In this document: positions 54,145-63,189 of the stretch, one piece after another
How positions within the stretch are numbered: the stretch's first letter is position 1
Layout of the letters: the number at the start of each line of letters is the position of its first letter
Assembly: GCA_002238965.1 (NCBI GenBank)
Contig: MPNJ01000003.1
Coordinates: 62,001 to 126,000, forward strand
Reading direction: 5' to 3'
DNA length: 64,000 nt
Source: Nitrospinae bacterium bin107
GTDB taxonomy: Bacteria; UBA8248
Program-made: the position numbers and the translations under genes
Notes under the pieces: model-generated
Seen by the model: only the letters and a program-made list of their open reading frames with translations
The model's database searches: none
Told to the model about the DNA's origin: nothing

Positions 54145-55089
54145 TTATAAACTGTGGGCCTCGTATGCAGAAACGATTTTTCTCACCAAGTGTGTGCGAA
54201 CCACATCTCGTTCACTGAAATAGACGAAACAAACTTCTTGTAAATCTCCCAAGACGTCTTGTGCATGAATCAGCCCGCACCCGGAGGTTTCGGGCAAATC
54301 AATTTGGGTAATGTCCCCTGTCACGATCGCTTTGCTCCGGGTACCGAGGCGGGTGAGGAACATTTTCATCTGCTCGGGCGTCGTGTTCTGCGCTTCATCC
54401 AATATAATAAAAGAATCATTCAGCGAACGACCCCTCATATATGCGAGCGGCGCTATCTCTATCTCACCTCTTTGAATAAACCGCTCCACCCGCTCGAATT
54501 CCACCATATCGTTCAGAGCGTCAAACAACGGCCTGAGGTACGGATTCACCTTCTCTTGTAAATCACCAGGCAAAAATCCGAGCTTCTCTCCCGCCTCCAC
54601 CACGGGCCTTGTCAACACGATACGAGCGTATGCCTTCTCTAACAATCCAGAAACTGCCATCGCCATGGCCAGATAAGTTTTCCCCGTTCCGGCTGGTCCT
54701 ATTCCAAATGTAATCCCTTTTTCGCGAATCGACCTTATGTAATCGCTTTGGACCGGGCCTTTGGGAATAACGTATCGTTTCTTCGATGAAACCGATATCC
54801 GATTTGCCACCAAGGAGCGGAGCGTAACGTCTTGTTCCGCTGCAACGGTCTGAGCCAGTGTCTTGACATTCAACGGGTCGAAGCGAAATCCCTCGTCCAC
54901 GCATTCCGTCAACTCATCCAGGAACAGACGGGCCCTCTCGGCGGCATCAGGAAAGCCTTCAATTACGAACCCCTCTGATGCAATTCTGATTTTTACGTCA
55001 AACGCCCTCTCTACGGCTTTGAGGGATTCATCCCGATTTCCAATAATATGAACCAGCCTTTCCGGCCCAGCCAGCGGGCTTGCAGACAT
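54145..55089 (-). CDS. phoH: PhoH-like ATPase
   Basis: About 314 residues. A short N-terminal KH-like region is followed by the PhoH P-loop ATPase: Walker A GPAGTGKT, VLTRPVVEAGEKLGFLPGDL, Walker B SFIILDEAQNT, and GDITQIDLP. PhoH proteins of the ybeZ type act with YbeY in RNA processing, and ybeY lies two genes downstream. ATG 55089 is chosen because it fits family N-termini; a TTG 60 bases upstream is possible and neither has a convincing Shine-Dalgarno. The 140-bp gap to xerC/D holds nothing notable. Confidence 0.92.
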   Translation of the reverse strand: MSASPLAGPERLVHIIGNRDESLKAVERAFDVKIRIASEGFVIEGFPDAAERARLFLDELTECVDEGFRFDPLNVKTLAQTVAAEQDVTLRSLVANRISVSSKKRYVIPKGPVQSDYIRSIREKGITFGIGPAGTGKTYLAMAMAVSGLLEKAYARIVLTRPVVEAGEKLGFLPGDLQEKVNPYLRPLFDALNDMVEFERVERFIQRGEIEIAPLAYMRGRSLNDSFIILDEAQNTTPEQMKMFLTRLGTRSKAIVTGDITQIDLPETSGCGLIHAQDVLGDLQEVCFVYFSERDVVRTHLVRKIVSAYEAHSL

Positions 55090-55229
55090 CCTAGTCGCCA
55101 ACAGATTCAGGCTCCCCGTATCTACATGATTCGGCTTTAGAAAATTCAAGGTCCATGCGCCATTTGATCGTACGCCCCATATTTTCAGGCGTCAACAAAA
55201 GAACAGTTTTTTATTTTGCTTTTCATTTC

Positions 55230-56183
55230 CTATCCCCTCGGATGGCTCTTGTCTAAAAGGCCACGTAGTCTTTGCCTGTCCACATGCGTATAAACCTCGG
55301 TGGTGGAAATATCCGAATGCCCAAGCATTGCCTGGACGGCCCGCAGGTCTGCCCCGTGATTAAGCAAATGAGTCGCAAAGCTGTGCCGGAATACATGGGG
55401 GCTCACGCCCTTGCCCACACCCGCTTCTTTCGCCCATTTCTTGACCCTCGCCCAGAAAGCTTGACGGGTCATGGGTCCTCCCCGGCTCGTGAGAAATACA
55501 TAATCCGACTTCCGGGCACGCAGAAGGCTCAGCCGAGCGGTATCCAGATATTCCGCAATCATTTCTTTCGCTGCATCTCCTATGGGAACAAGCCGGGATT
55601 TATCTCCTTTTCCATGGACGATGCAAAATCCCGATTCAAGTTCAATTTGAATAAGCTTGAGTTGAATGATCTCGCTGACGCGCATGCCGGTGGCGTACAA
55701 AAGCTCGAACATGGCCCTGTCCCGAACCGCCTGCGGCGTTTTATCATCGGGCGCCAGCAATATCCTGGACATATCTTCTTGTGAAAGCGTCTTGGGCAAA
55801 CGCTTCCATTTTGCAGGTTGAGTAATGTCCGCCGTAAAATCTTCCCTTATGTGCCCGTCGCGAACCAACAATCCGGCGAGCGCGCGAATGGACGCCAGGC
55901 GCCGCCGAAGCGTGGTATCTGATTTTCCCTTCTCCCGCATTTCCTTGAGATAATCGATAATGGTGTTTTTTGACCAATTCGCCGGCGAAGCATCCTCGTT
56001 TTCCTGCAGCCAACAGAAAAACGAATCGATGTCGCGCCCATAACTCTCCACTGTATTCTGAGCACGACGACGCTCGATCAGGAGAAAATCCCTGAAAGTC
56101 CTTGAAATATCGACAAGGTGCGCATCAAGTGATACCCCGTTTGTTTTATTTTGATCATCAACCGAAAACATTTCCTTCGTCAT
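55230..56183 (-). CDS. xerD: tyrosine recombinase XerC/XerD
   Basis: A 317-residue site-specific recombinase resolving chromosome dimers at dif. An N-terminal SAM-like core-binding domain precedes the catalytic domain. Catalytic residues are Arg in YATGMRVSE, Lys near HGKGDKSR, HVFRHSF (His and Arg), LGHSD (His) and the nucleophile Tyr in TEVYTHV. Length and the HLLNHGADLRAVQAMLGH block match XerD best, but XerC cannot be excluded. ATG 56183 has GAGG at normal spacing; upstream starts would overlap murJ. It lies 17 bp after murJ. Confidence 0.9.
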   Translation of the reverse strand: MTKEMFSVDDQNKTNGVSLDAHLVDISRTFRDFLLIERRRAQNTVESYGRDIDSFFCWLQENEDASPANWSKNTIIDYLKEMREKGKSDTTLRRRLASIRALAGLLVRDGHIREDFTADITQPAKWKRLPKTLSQEDMSRILLAPDDKTPQAVRDRAMFELLYATGMRVSEIIQLKLIQIELESGFCIVHGKGDKSRLVPIGDAAKEMIAEYLDTARLSLLRARKSDYVFLTSRGGPMTRQAFWARVKKWAKEAGVGKGVSPHVFRHSFATHLLNHGADLRAVQAMLGHSDISTTEVYTHVDRQRLRGLLDKSHPRG

Positions 56184-56200
56184 CACCGGATCCTCATTGC

Positions 56201-57865
56201 TCAGGATTTTCTCCATGCGAGGCGTGTGAAACGGCACCAGGATTCATACGAGGAAGCATCAATTTTTTTCGCCATGAATGTATAAAAGCAGGCAGCCAAG
56301 GACACCTCAAGCATGAGTAGCAGCGATTTGAGGAGCGACGAACCCTGTGCATCCCATATTTGCAAATGAAGAAAATACGTAAGCAACCCCGTCAACACTC
56401 CAAGCGCCAGAAGCCTGCTCAGAGAACGAGCCAATTCTTGTTTCGGAAAATTGCTCCACTCACGCAGAATGCCTCTCAGCAACAACACTGCATTCAAAGC
56501 GCTTGCACAAGACGTAGCGAGTGCGAGCCCGATAAACCCAAGAGGGAACATCAAAGCGACACTGAGCACTACGTTCGTGAGCACAGCGATATTGGCGCAC
56601 CTCACCGGAAAGCTCGTATTCAATCGAGCATGAAACACCCCGGCCAAAAGCCTCGTAACTCCAAAAAACATCAGCCCCACAGCATAGGCCTGCAATGCGG
56701 CCGCGCTTGCCGCAGTATGGTTTTCCGTAAAAGCGCCACGCTCGAAGATGACCTCCATAATCGGATGGGCTAAAACCATCAAGCCAAATGTAGAGGGGGT
56801 GGTGATGAACAACGTCAGACGTCCCGCTTCAAGTATGGCGTTGCGCTCGGAATCTACAGATTCGGAATTTACTCTATTTTTCGCCGCATGATCAGACAAA
56901 ACCGGCAAGACCGCGGACACTACAGCGAGGCTCAATATGCCATGAGGAAGCTGTACCAATCGGTTCGCATAATAGAGATACGAAATGGAGCCTTCGGCCA
57001 GGAACGAAGCCAACCATCGATCGACAAGAACATTAATCTGAAAAATAGCGCCGCCAAGAGCAGCCGGTCCCATGAGCGCCAAACATCTGCCGACACCCTC
57101 CACTCGCCAGGGGATGGAAGGAACCGGTAATATCCGTAATTTCGCCATGAAGGGGAGTTGGAAAAAGAACTGGACCGCTCCACCGATTACAACTGCCCAA
57201 GCGAGCCACCGAATGGCTTCTGCGCTGCTTACCCAATAACCCGCCAACAAAAGGGCGACGATGATAACCACGTTCTGGAGAGCGGGCGCGAGAGCTGGCA
57301 CGAAAAAACGGCGCGCCGCGTTCAACATACCTGCTGCGACCGCCCACAGACCAATAAAAATAATGAATGGAAACATGATTTTGGTTAGTTGCGCGGCGAG
57401 ATTCAATTTCTCCGGATTGCTCGAAAAACCTGGCGCCAGTGCTCTCATCAAAGGGTCAGCGAACCAAATCCCAATCGCGCAACCCGCACTTCCCGCGAAG
57501 ACGAGAAACACCAACATCCCGCCGGCGAATTTATTTGCCTCTTTGGTCCCGGATTGTTCACGCACGTCGGAGTAGACGGGAAGAAACGAGGAACTCAGAG
57601 CCCCTTCCATAAACATGCGCCTGAAAAGATTGGGAATCGCAAATGCGACGAAGAAGGCATCGGCCATCATTGCGGCGCCAAAGAATTTGGCGATGAGCAA
57701 ATCCCGGAAAAAACCCGCTACACGGCTGATGAGAGTCGCCAAGCTGACGGGACCCGCAAACCTGGAAATGCTCTCCTCCGACGGGGAATCGCCATTCTCT
57801 ACCGGCGCATCGGCAAAAGTATTTTCTTCACGTCCTTGATTAGAGGATTCAGGTGGCGTGGTCAC
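56201..57865 (-). CDS. murJ: lipid II flippase MurJ
   Basis: A 554-residue MOP-superfamily transporter with about 14 membrane helices that flips lipid II for peptidoglycan synthesis. The N-terminal cytoplasmic tail (about 35 residues) is polar and acidic; helix 1 begins VSLATLISRVAGFFRDLLIAK, followed by ADAFFVAFAIPNLFRRMFMEGA with the conserved Arg residues and FLPVYS. GTG 57865 has AGGAAA upstream. It is divergent from rpsT with a 118-bp gap. Confidence 0.94.
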   Translation of the reverse strand: MTTPPESSNQGREENTFADAPVENGDSPSEESISRFAGPVSLATLISRVAGFFRDLLIAKFFGAAMMADAFFVAFAIPNLFRRMFMEGALSSSFLPVYSDVREQSGTKEANKFAGGMLVFLVFAGSAGCAIGIWFADPLMRALAPGFSSNPEKLNLAAQLTKIMFPFIIFIGLWAVAAGMLNAARRFFVPALAPALQNVVIIVALLLAGYWVSSAEAIRWLAWAVVIGGAVQFFFQLPFMAKLRILPVPSIPWRVEGVGRCLALMGPAALGGAIFQINVLVDRWLASFLAEGSISYLYYANRLVQLPHGILSLAVVSAVLPVLSDHAAKNRVNSESVDSERNAILEAGRLTLFITTPSTFGLMVLAHPIMEVIFERGAFTENHTAASAAALQAYAVGLMFFGVTRLLAGVFHARLNTSFPVRCANIAVLTNVVLSVALMFPLGFIGLALATSCASALNAVLLLRGILREWSNFPKQELARSLSRLLALGVLTGLLTYFLHLQIWDAQGSSLLKSLLLMLEVSLAACFYTFMAKKIDASSYESWCRFTRLAWRKS

Positions 57866-57892
57866 AAATTTCCTGACACCAGGGCGGTGAGC

Positions 57893-57920
57893 TTGACAAC
57901 CCTTTGTTCCGTGGTATTTT
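57893..57920 (+). promoter_or_regulatory. sigma-70-type promoter for rpsT
   Basis: TTGACA (57893-57898) is a perfect -35 box, followed by a 16-nt spacer and TATTTT (57915-57920) as a -10 matching four of six positions. It points to rpsT, whose start lies 63 bp downstream. The murJ start is on the other side, so this gap probably holds divergent promoters. Confidence 0.55.
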
Positions 57921-57983
57921 ACCGAGGCTGTGAAACAGCCTCAAGAGAAACATTACGACTATATTCACGGAGAATGAAACAAA

Positions 57984-58241
57984 TTGCCACATATTCGTTC
58001 GGCTAAGAAGCGCAATCGACAGAATATCGTTCGCCGCACCAGAAACCGCGCAATTCGGACGCAGTTTCGCAATACCATTAGGCAGGTTTTGGTGGATAGC
58101 GAAGAAAACCCCGAAGAACTGTTGAAAAAAGCCCAGTCGCAACTGGACCGCGCAGCCACCAAAGGAATTATCCACAAGAAAACAGCGTCGAGACGCGCGG
58201 GAAGATTGGCCAAACGAGTTCATGCGGCATCTTCGAAATAG
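57984..58241 (+). CDS. rpsT: 30S ribosomal protein S20
   Basis: An 85-residue basic helical protein binding 16S rRNA. The N-terminus PHIRSAKKRNRQ and the later KAQSQLDRAATKGIIHKKTASRRAGRLAKRV are typical S20. The start codon is TTG with GGAGAATG upstream; E. coli rpsT also uses UUG, which takes part in its autogenous control. This is the only plus-strand gene between 11.7 kb and the end of the window. Its stop codon directly abuts the convergent holA stop, with no room for a terminator between them. Confidence 0.95.
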   Translation: MPHIRSAKKRNRQNIVRRTRNRAIRTQFRNTIRQVLVDSEENPEELLKKAQSQLDRAATKGIIHKKTASRRAGRLAKRVHAASSK

Positions 58242-59285
58242 CTAAACAACTTGGTGCGTCCCGCTTCGAGAGGAACGCACATCCACCAAAAACAGTTCCA
58301 ATATCTGACGAGCGACCTTCGTGTCGCTTGTTCTCTTGAGCTTGCGATCCACTTGAAGCAGTTTCGCATACAGTTCGCGCAAATAGGCGGAACCCAGCCC
58401 CCTGACCTGTTTCTCAAGCCTTCTCCCCACAAAAGGTGGAAGACCCAACACTTGAGATATGCCCTGGGCGCCCCGGCCACTTCTTATCAAGGCCTTTGAT
58501 ATCGTCCAGCGCCGAATCAGATTGCGTAACAACCCGATGAACATTACGGGGTGTTCGGTTTCCATCATCCGGCGCAAGAGAACGAGGGTTCCATCCAAGC
58601 CCCCCTGGCTGAGTGAATCACCCAGCTTGTAGAGCAATTCCTCTTTGGAGTGGCCGACTATTTCACGAATCTCCTCAGCGCCGGCAAGTGTTCCCGGCAT
58701 TACATAAGAGGCGATCTTCTCGAGCTCGGTGCTAAGTCTCATCATGGAAGGCTTGACCATTTCGACCAACATATCGGCGGCCTCTGGTCGCAACTCGAAT
58801 CCCAACTCCACGGCGCGTCCATGAAGCCATCTCTTTAATTCTTCCCCTTCCAGGATATCCACCCGACAATGCACGCTCGCCTTCACCAGGCGTTGGAAGA
58901 AAGTAGTGCGCATGTCGGCGCTCTCAATACAAAAAACCAAAACTGTGGATTCGGACGGATGATCCAGATAAGAGAGAAAGACGGATTCATCCCTCTCGGC
59001 CGGTCTGGTGAAATTGAGGATTTCGACGAGGCGCTTTTCCGCTATAAATGGCAGCGTCTGGGCAATAGTGATGATAGTGGGCGCATCGGCCTCGGCCCAG
59101 TCGAAACGATCATGGTTGAAATCTGCCGGACCATCCCCAAATACCTTGCGGCGAATAACGCGCAGGTACTCATCCCGCAAAAAGGAGTCTTTGCCTTCCA
59201 AAAGATATACAGGTTGCGTCGGTGCGTTTTGCACATCGGAGATCGCAGCGAGAGAACTCTTCGGTTTCTTGCGACTCTTGGCCAA
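58242..59285 (-). CDS. holA: DNA polymerase III delta subunit
   Basis: A 347-residue clamp-loader subunit that opens the beta ring. The N-terminal domain has QPVYLLEGKDSFLRDEYL and a degenerate AAA fold; FNHDRFDW and TLPFIAEKRLVEI blocks follow, then the C-terminal helical collar (LLRNLIRRWTISKAL, ELYAKLLQVDRKLKR). Length is typical. The start is TTG at 59285, one base after the lptE stop, with AGAGGG upstream. The lptE-holA pair is conserved in many diderms; leuS, often upstream, is absent here. Confidence 0.9.
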   Translation of the reverse strand: MAKSRKKPKSSLAAISDVQNAPTQPVYLLEGKDSFLRDEYLRVIRRKVFGDGPADFNHDRFDWAEADAPTIITIAQTLPFIAEKRLVEILNFTRPAERDESVFLSYLDHPSESTVLVFCIESADMRTTFFQRLVKASVHCRVDILEGEELKRWLHGRAVELGFELRPEAADMLVEMVKPSMMRLSTELEKIASYVMPGTLAGAEEIREIVGHSKEELLYKLGDSLSQGGLDGTLVLLRRMMETEHPVMFIGLLRNLIRRWTISKALIRSGRGAQGISQVLGLPPFVGRRLEKQVRGLGSAYLRELYAKLLQVDRKLKRTSDTKVARQILELFLVDVRSSRSGTHQVV

Positions 59286-59286
59286 G

Positions 59287-59823
59287 CTAAAAGCCCTCTA
59301 ATACGAGGCTCACGACGTCTTTCGACAAAGAAACGGCCACTTGTTGATTGGCGTTCGAGCGGTTCGTGTCGCTTTGCGCTATAGATGATGAAACCGCGAA
59401 TTCGGCATAGGACTCCAAGTCCTGATTGATAAGCAATTTCTTTCGCCCCTTGTCGCGCAGCCGTATTCGCGTACGCACAACGACACGGTATTCTTGAACC
59501 CTGTCGGCCCGAGTGAATCCAATCGGTGAGAGACGATACTCGCGCAATACACCTTCGAGAGCGATGTCGGCATCGGGAGCGTCGGAAAGCCGGAGGCGGC
59601 CGTCCCGCAAGAATATTCCTCTCATCGCTTTCGTAACGGCGCGTCCAAGACCCGGCTCGTTCGTATGGTTCAGGAATGGTGATATCGAAATTGTCTGAAC
59701 AGCTTTGAGGTTTTTGGGGCGTAAAGTTCCCTCAAGGTCGTAGCCACAACCCGCAAGCAGGAAAACGCACAGCAGGAGAGAGAAGCCGAACTTGTAATTC
59801 GTCCTCAATCGTATCCCTCTCAA
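59287..59823 (-). CDS. lptE: LPS-assembly lipoprotein LptE
   Basis: A 178-residue lipoprotein. The signal peptide ends in the lipobox LAGC (Cys26), followed by GYDLEGTL as in the LptE family. The mature alpha/beta domain includes ISISPFLNHTNEPGLG and VTKAMRGIFLRDGR. LptE plugs the LptD beta-barrel at the outer membrane. The start is TTG at 59823 with GGAGG upstream; it overlaps the preceding stop by 4 nt. LptD is not in this window. Confidence 0.88.
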   Translation of the reverse strand: MRGIRLRTNYKFGFSLLLCVFLLAGCGYDLEGTLRPKNLKAVQTISISPFLNHTNEPGLGRAVTKAMRGIFLRDGRLRLSDAPDADIALEGVLREYRLSPIGFTRADRVQEYRVVVRTRIRLRDKGRKKLLINQDLESYAEFAVSSSIAQSDTNRSNANQQVAVSLSKDVVSLVLEGF

Positions 59824-60374
59824 ATCGAAACCTCCAGGGAAAGCTCACGATTCTTCACACTGCTAAAAGCAATTTGCTCACTCAGCATAACCAATTCGTC
59901 ATATTTCTCATCATCCGGCTCACAAACAAGAATATCTACATCCCAAGGATTTCCGATGACGCCTCGAATGGCGCCGTTCATAATCTCCGTGGCCACTGGA
60001 GCAAAGTCATCAGGAAGCTGTGCGAAGCCGGAAACCTGCATTGACAAATTCTTCGCCGACGCTCTCATCATTCTTCCAAAAATATCCTTTGCATGCCGGT
60101 AGAGCCTTGTGAGGGTCAAGTCCTCCAAAGAACCGACCCCTGCGAACAATACATACTCAGGCGCGAGTCGCCCCTTCGAGGCAAGCATGGCTTGCGACTC
60201 CCATGCACCGCTTAATTTGCCGCCCTCGACGAGATGGCTCACCTCGCTCTCAAGCAATTGGTCGATATGTCGCAGTCGCCCTTGAAACGGAAAATGCTCC
60301 ACTGCGAACATGCAGACGGCGGCAAAACTTTTCACCTCATGCAGCCCTTGAGGATACAATCGAAGGCGGATCAT
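59820..60374 (-). CDS. stand-alone M17 leucyl aminopeptidase N-domain-like protein
   Basis: A 184-residue protein resembling only the N-terminal domain of M17 leucyl aminopeptidases: two flanking strand-helix units, the LAPEYVLFAGVGSLEDLTLTRLYRHAKDIF core (split here between about 71 and 100), and a late AIRGVIGNPWDVDILVCEP segment. The catalytic C-terminal domain with its zinc ligands is missing and is not encoded next to it. The N-domain of M17 enzymes has a macro-domain-like fold. Function unknown. It starts 1 bp after nusB and its stop overlaps the lptE start, so it belongs to the operon. Confidence 0.6.
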   Translation of the reverse strand: MIRLRLYPQGLHEVKSFAAVCMFAVEHFPFQGRLRHIDQLLESEVSHLVEGGKLSGAWESQAMLASKGRLAPEYVLFAGVGSLEDLTLTRLYRHAKDIFGRMMRASAKNLSMQVSGFAQLPDDFAPVATEIMNGAIRGVIGNPWDVDILVCEPDDEKYDELVMLSEQIAFSSVKNRELSLEVSI

Positions 60375-60375
60375 C

Positions 60376-60792
60376 CTAGACCGCCATTTTCTCTTGATAG
60401 AGACGGTCCAGAATGCCGTTCACGAATCCGGGAGCATTCTCTGGCCCATATCGCTTGGCCAGACGTATTGCTTCATCTATCGTGACCGCGGGCGGGATAT
60501 CCGTGGAAAAATACATTTCGCAAACGCCCAGACGCAGTATGCTTCTCGATACGGCGTCCATGCGCTCGAGCGACCAACTCGCACTCGCTTCTGTGAGCAA
60601 ATCGTCAATCTGCCGGTTTTTTTCCAAAATGAGTGCTATCAACCTATCGGCGAACATTTTCGACTTTTCATCCGCCGGATGCAGCCGCCAATAACGCTCT
60701 ACCTCCTCCGGAGTGAGACTTCCGATACGATCTGCATGATAGAGGATATGAAACGCAAGCTCTCGTCCAGCCTTTCTGTTTTCCACAATCAT
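60376..60792 (-). CDS. nusB: transcription antitermination factor NusB
   Basis: A 138-residue all-helical RNA-binding protein that binds boxA with S10 in rRNA antitermination. The N-terminus has [17 protein letters not shown]; the C-terminal block is [31 protein letters not shown] followed by FVNGILDRL, the standard NusB signature. The ATG overlaps the ribH stop by 4 nt. The ribH-nusB order is very widespread. Confidence 0.95.
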   Translation of the reverse strand: MIVENRKAGRELAFHILYHADRIGSLTPEEVERYWRLHPADEKSKMFADRLIALILEKNRQIDDLLTEASASWSLERMDAVSRSILRLGVCEMYFSTDIPPAVTIDEAIRLAKRYGPENAPGFVNGILDRLYQEKMAV

Positions 60793-61289
60793 TTTCCCTC
60801 TTCGAGAACATCGTTCTCATCCTCATCCATTTTTGAAAACAAGTTGGCCATCTCCACAGCGGCCAGAGCCCCCTCATATCCCTTGTTTCCCATCTTTGTT
60901 CCCGCACGCTCGATAGCCTGCTCAATCGTATCCGTCGTGACGACGGCGAAAATGGTCGGCACCCCCGTCTGAGCGCCCACTTGGGCGATGCCCTTCGTCG
61001 CCTCGGCACACACCAAATCATAGTGAGATGTTGCGCCCCGTATCACGCAACCCAAGCATACAATGGCATCGTATTTTTGCGATTTCGCCATCTTCATCGC
61101 GGCCGCTGGAAGCTCGAAAGAACCAGGCACTTGCACGTGCGTAATATCGGATGTGGATACGCCGGATTGCCGCAAAGCCGTCTCGGCTCCCCGCACGAGG
61201 TGCGTCACGATAAAATCGTTAAAACGCGACGAGACCAATCCTATCTGCAGGCCACGCCCGTTCAAATTACCTTCCACCGGATTATCCAT
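60789..61289 (-). CDS. ribH: 6,7-dimethyl-8-ribityllumazine synthase
   Basis: A 166-residue enzyme condensing the ribityl-pyrimidine with dihydroxybutanone phosphate. Conserved blocks are [40 protein letters not shown] with the catalytic His, and [23 protein letters not shown] short acidic tail follows. GGAGAGGG precedes the ATG. It lies 20 bp after ribBA and overlaps nusB. Confidence 0.96.
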   Translation of the reverse strand: MDNPVEGNLNGRGLQIGLVSSRFNDFIVTHLVRGAETALRQSGVSTSDITHVQVPGSFELPAAAMKMAKSQKYDAIVCLGCVIRGATSHYDLVCAEATKGIAQVGAQTGVPTIFAVVTTDTIEQAIERAGTKMGNKGYEGALAAVEMANLFSKMDEDENDVLEEGK

Positions 61290-61309
61290 TCCCTCTCCAC
61301 ATACGTTTA

Positions 61310-62542
61310 TTATGGACGCTGCAAGTAGGACTCCTTGCCATCCTTCCTCTTTTTCTGCAAAGACGGCAAGGGCGGCTCCATGTCCAACGCCACCCTGTCC
61401 TCAAGTTCGAGGCCATAGCCTTCGAGCGCCACAATCCGGCGCTCATCATTCGTCATGATCCGAATCCGGCGCAAACCCAAATCCACCAGTATCTGGGCGC
61501 CTATGCCGTAGTCACGCAAGCCTTCGAATGGCGCGCTCTTGATTCCGATTTTCTGCCCCACTTCACGCATGTCGGCAGCCACCTTCTCTATTCTCGCGGA
61601 CTCCTCTCCCATTAAATCGGGTTGCAGGAAAACCAACACCCCTTTGCCCGCTTCCTGAATTTTGGCCAGCGCGTTCTTGATTCTGACCGGACTATCAGAG
61701 CGTAAGAGCGCCAGCAAATCCCAAATGGCGTTCACCGGCTGCACTCGGATGTGAGTCGGCTCATCTGGATTTAACTCACCCATCACCAAAGCGGCGTGAA
61801 TCCTTCCGCTGCTCTGGTTGTGGTACGCATATACCTTGAATGTGCCGAACGCCGTGGGTATTTCGGCCTCCTCCACACGCTCCACAAGGCGATCATGACG
61901 CATACGATAGGCGATGAGATCCTTGATGGTCACAAGGGACAAATTATTTTTTTCCGCTATCTTCCGCAGGTTCGGCAGACGCGCCATCGAACCGTCTTCA
62001 TTCAAGACCTCGCAAAGAACACCCGCTGGCAGCAGGCCGGCCAGACGGGCCAAATCCACCGTGCCTTCCGTGTGGCCCGCTCGCCTGAGCACGCCTCCGG
62101 GCTGCGCCCGCAGCGGAAAAACGTGGCCGGGCGTCACCAGGTCCGACGGCCTGGCGTCTTCCTGTATAGCGGTTTGTATCGTGTGGGCCCTATCGAAAGC
62201 GCTGATCCCTGTCGTAACGCCTTCGCGCGCTTCTATGGAAACCGTAAAAGCCGTGCCGAAAGCGGAGCCGTTATCGCCGCTGGGCACCATCATGGGAAGA
62301 CCCAGAGATTCCACTTTCTCGGGCGTGAGCGCGAGACAAACCAAACCGCGCGCGTGTTTCGTCATGAAGTTGATTGCCTCGGGCGTCACCCTCTCGGCTG
62401 CAAGGATGAAATCGCCCTCATTCTCGCGATCCTCGTCATCCACGAGAATGACGATGCGCCCCTCACGAATATCGCCAATCGCCTCTTCAATCGTGGAGAA
62501 AGGGCTCTCTCCAGAATCCTTTCCCTCCATCGGCTCAGGCAT
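61310..62542 (-). CDS. ribB: DHBP synthase fused to a degenerate GTP cyclohydrolase II-like domain (RibBX-type)
   Basis: A 410-residue protein. Residues 15-215 are a full dihydroxybutanone phosphate synthase (RibB) with the acidic [12 protein letters not shown] loop, [10 protein letters not shown], the STAT/TGISA-type region and RAGHTEG. Residues 229-390 align with GTP cyclohydrolase II but lack the three zinc Cys (the segment is [16 protein letters not shown]) and the RGxGL loop; [15 protein letters not shown] survives. This matches the RibBX variants described in Proteobacteria, which retain only RibB activity. A separate ribA is therefore expected elsewhere. The start overlaps ribE by 8 bp. 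Confidence 0.9.
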   Translation of the reverse strand: MPEPMEGKDSGESPFSTIEEAIGDIREGRIVILVDDEDRENEGDFILAAERVTPEAINFMTKHARGLVCLALTPEKVESLGLPMMVPSGDNGSAFGTAFTVSIEAREGVTTGISAFDRAHTIQTAIQEDARPSDLVTPGHVFPLRAQPGGVLRRAGHTEGTVDLARLAGLLPAGVLCEVLNEDGSMARLPNLRKIAEKNNLSLVTIKDLIAYRMRHDRLVERVEEAEIPTAFGTFKVYAYHNQSSGRIHAALVMGELNPDEPTHIRVQPVNAIWDLLALLRSDSPVRIKNALAKIQEAGKGVLVFLQPDLMGEESARIEKVAADMREVGQKIGIKSAPFEGLRDYGIGAQILVDLGLRRIRIMTNDERRIVALEGYGLELEDRVALDMEPPLPSLQKKRKDGKESYLQRP

Positions 62543-63185
62543 AGCCTTGCTCCCTTAGTTTCTCCATCGTGACGCCACCTTGAGACCTCGATTCCGCGTG
62601 GGGAGTGAGCAACTTTTCCACGTATTTTCCGATCAAATCCGCCTCCAAGTTTACGACAGCGCCGTCTTTCTTCTCCGTAAGAGTCGTCTGTTCGCTCGTA
62701 TGCGGGATGATGGAAACCGAAAAAGTTTCGTCGTCGCACGCCGCTACCGTCAAGCTGATTCCATCGACCGCAATAGAACCTTTATAAACGACATAGCGCA
62801 TCACCTCCACCGGCGCCTCGAATGTGAGCCAAATCGAGTCACCTTCAGATTTTCTGCCCAAGATCCTGCCCACGCCATCCACATGGCCGCTCACGAGGTG
62901 CCCACCCAAGCGTTCTCCCAGCGCCATGGCGCGCTCAAGATTGCAGCGGTCGCCGACGGCCAGTTCCCCTAAATTCGTGCGCCTGAGCGTCTCGACGGAT
63001 AAATCGGCCTCGAATTTTCTTTCGTCAAAATCAACCACCGTGATACAAACGCCATTGAGGGCGATGGAATCTCCAAGCTGCACGCCATCCAATACACCCG
63101 GCGCCTCGATAGCGATTCGCGCGCCTTTGGCATCTTTATTCAGTGTACGAATTGAACCCACTGTTTCTATAATTCCGCTGAACAC
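62535..63185 (-). CDS. ribE: riboflavin synthase, alpha subunit
   Basis: A 216-residue enzyme dismutating two lumazine molecules to riboflavin. It has two homologous barrels: FSGIIETVGS, LGDSIALNGVCITVV, LSVETLRRTNLG and GGHLVSGHVDGVG in the first, then YKGSIAVDGISLTVA and IPHTSEQTTL in the second. GTG 63185 gives the standard FSGIIE N-terminus and has GAGG upstream; a TTG at 63200 is the alternative. It lies 4 bp after ribD. Confidence 0.95.
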   Translation of the reverse strand: MFSGIIETVGSIRTLNKDAKGARIAIEAPGVLDGVQLGDSIALNGVCITVVDFDERKFEADLSVETLRRTNLGELAVGDRCNLERAMALGERLGGHLVSGHVDGVGRILGRKSEGDSIWLTFEAPVEVMRYVVYKGSIAVDGISLTVAACDDETFSVSIIPHTSEQTTLTEKKDGAVVNLEADLIGKYVEKLLTPHAESRSQGGVTMEKLREQGYA

Positions 63186-63189
63186 CTTT

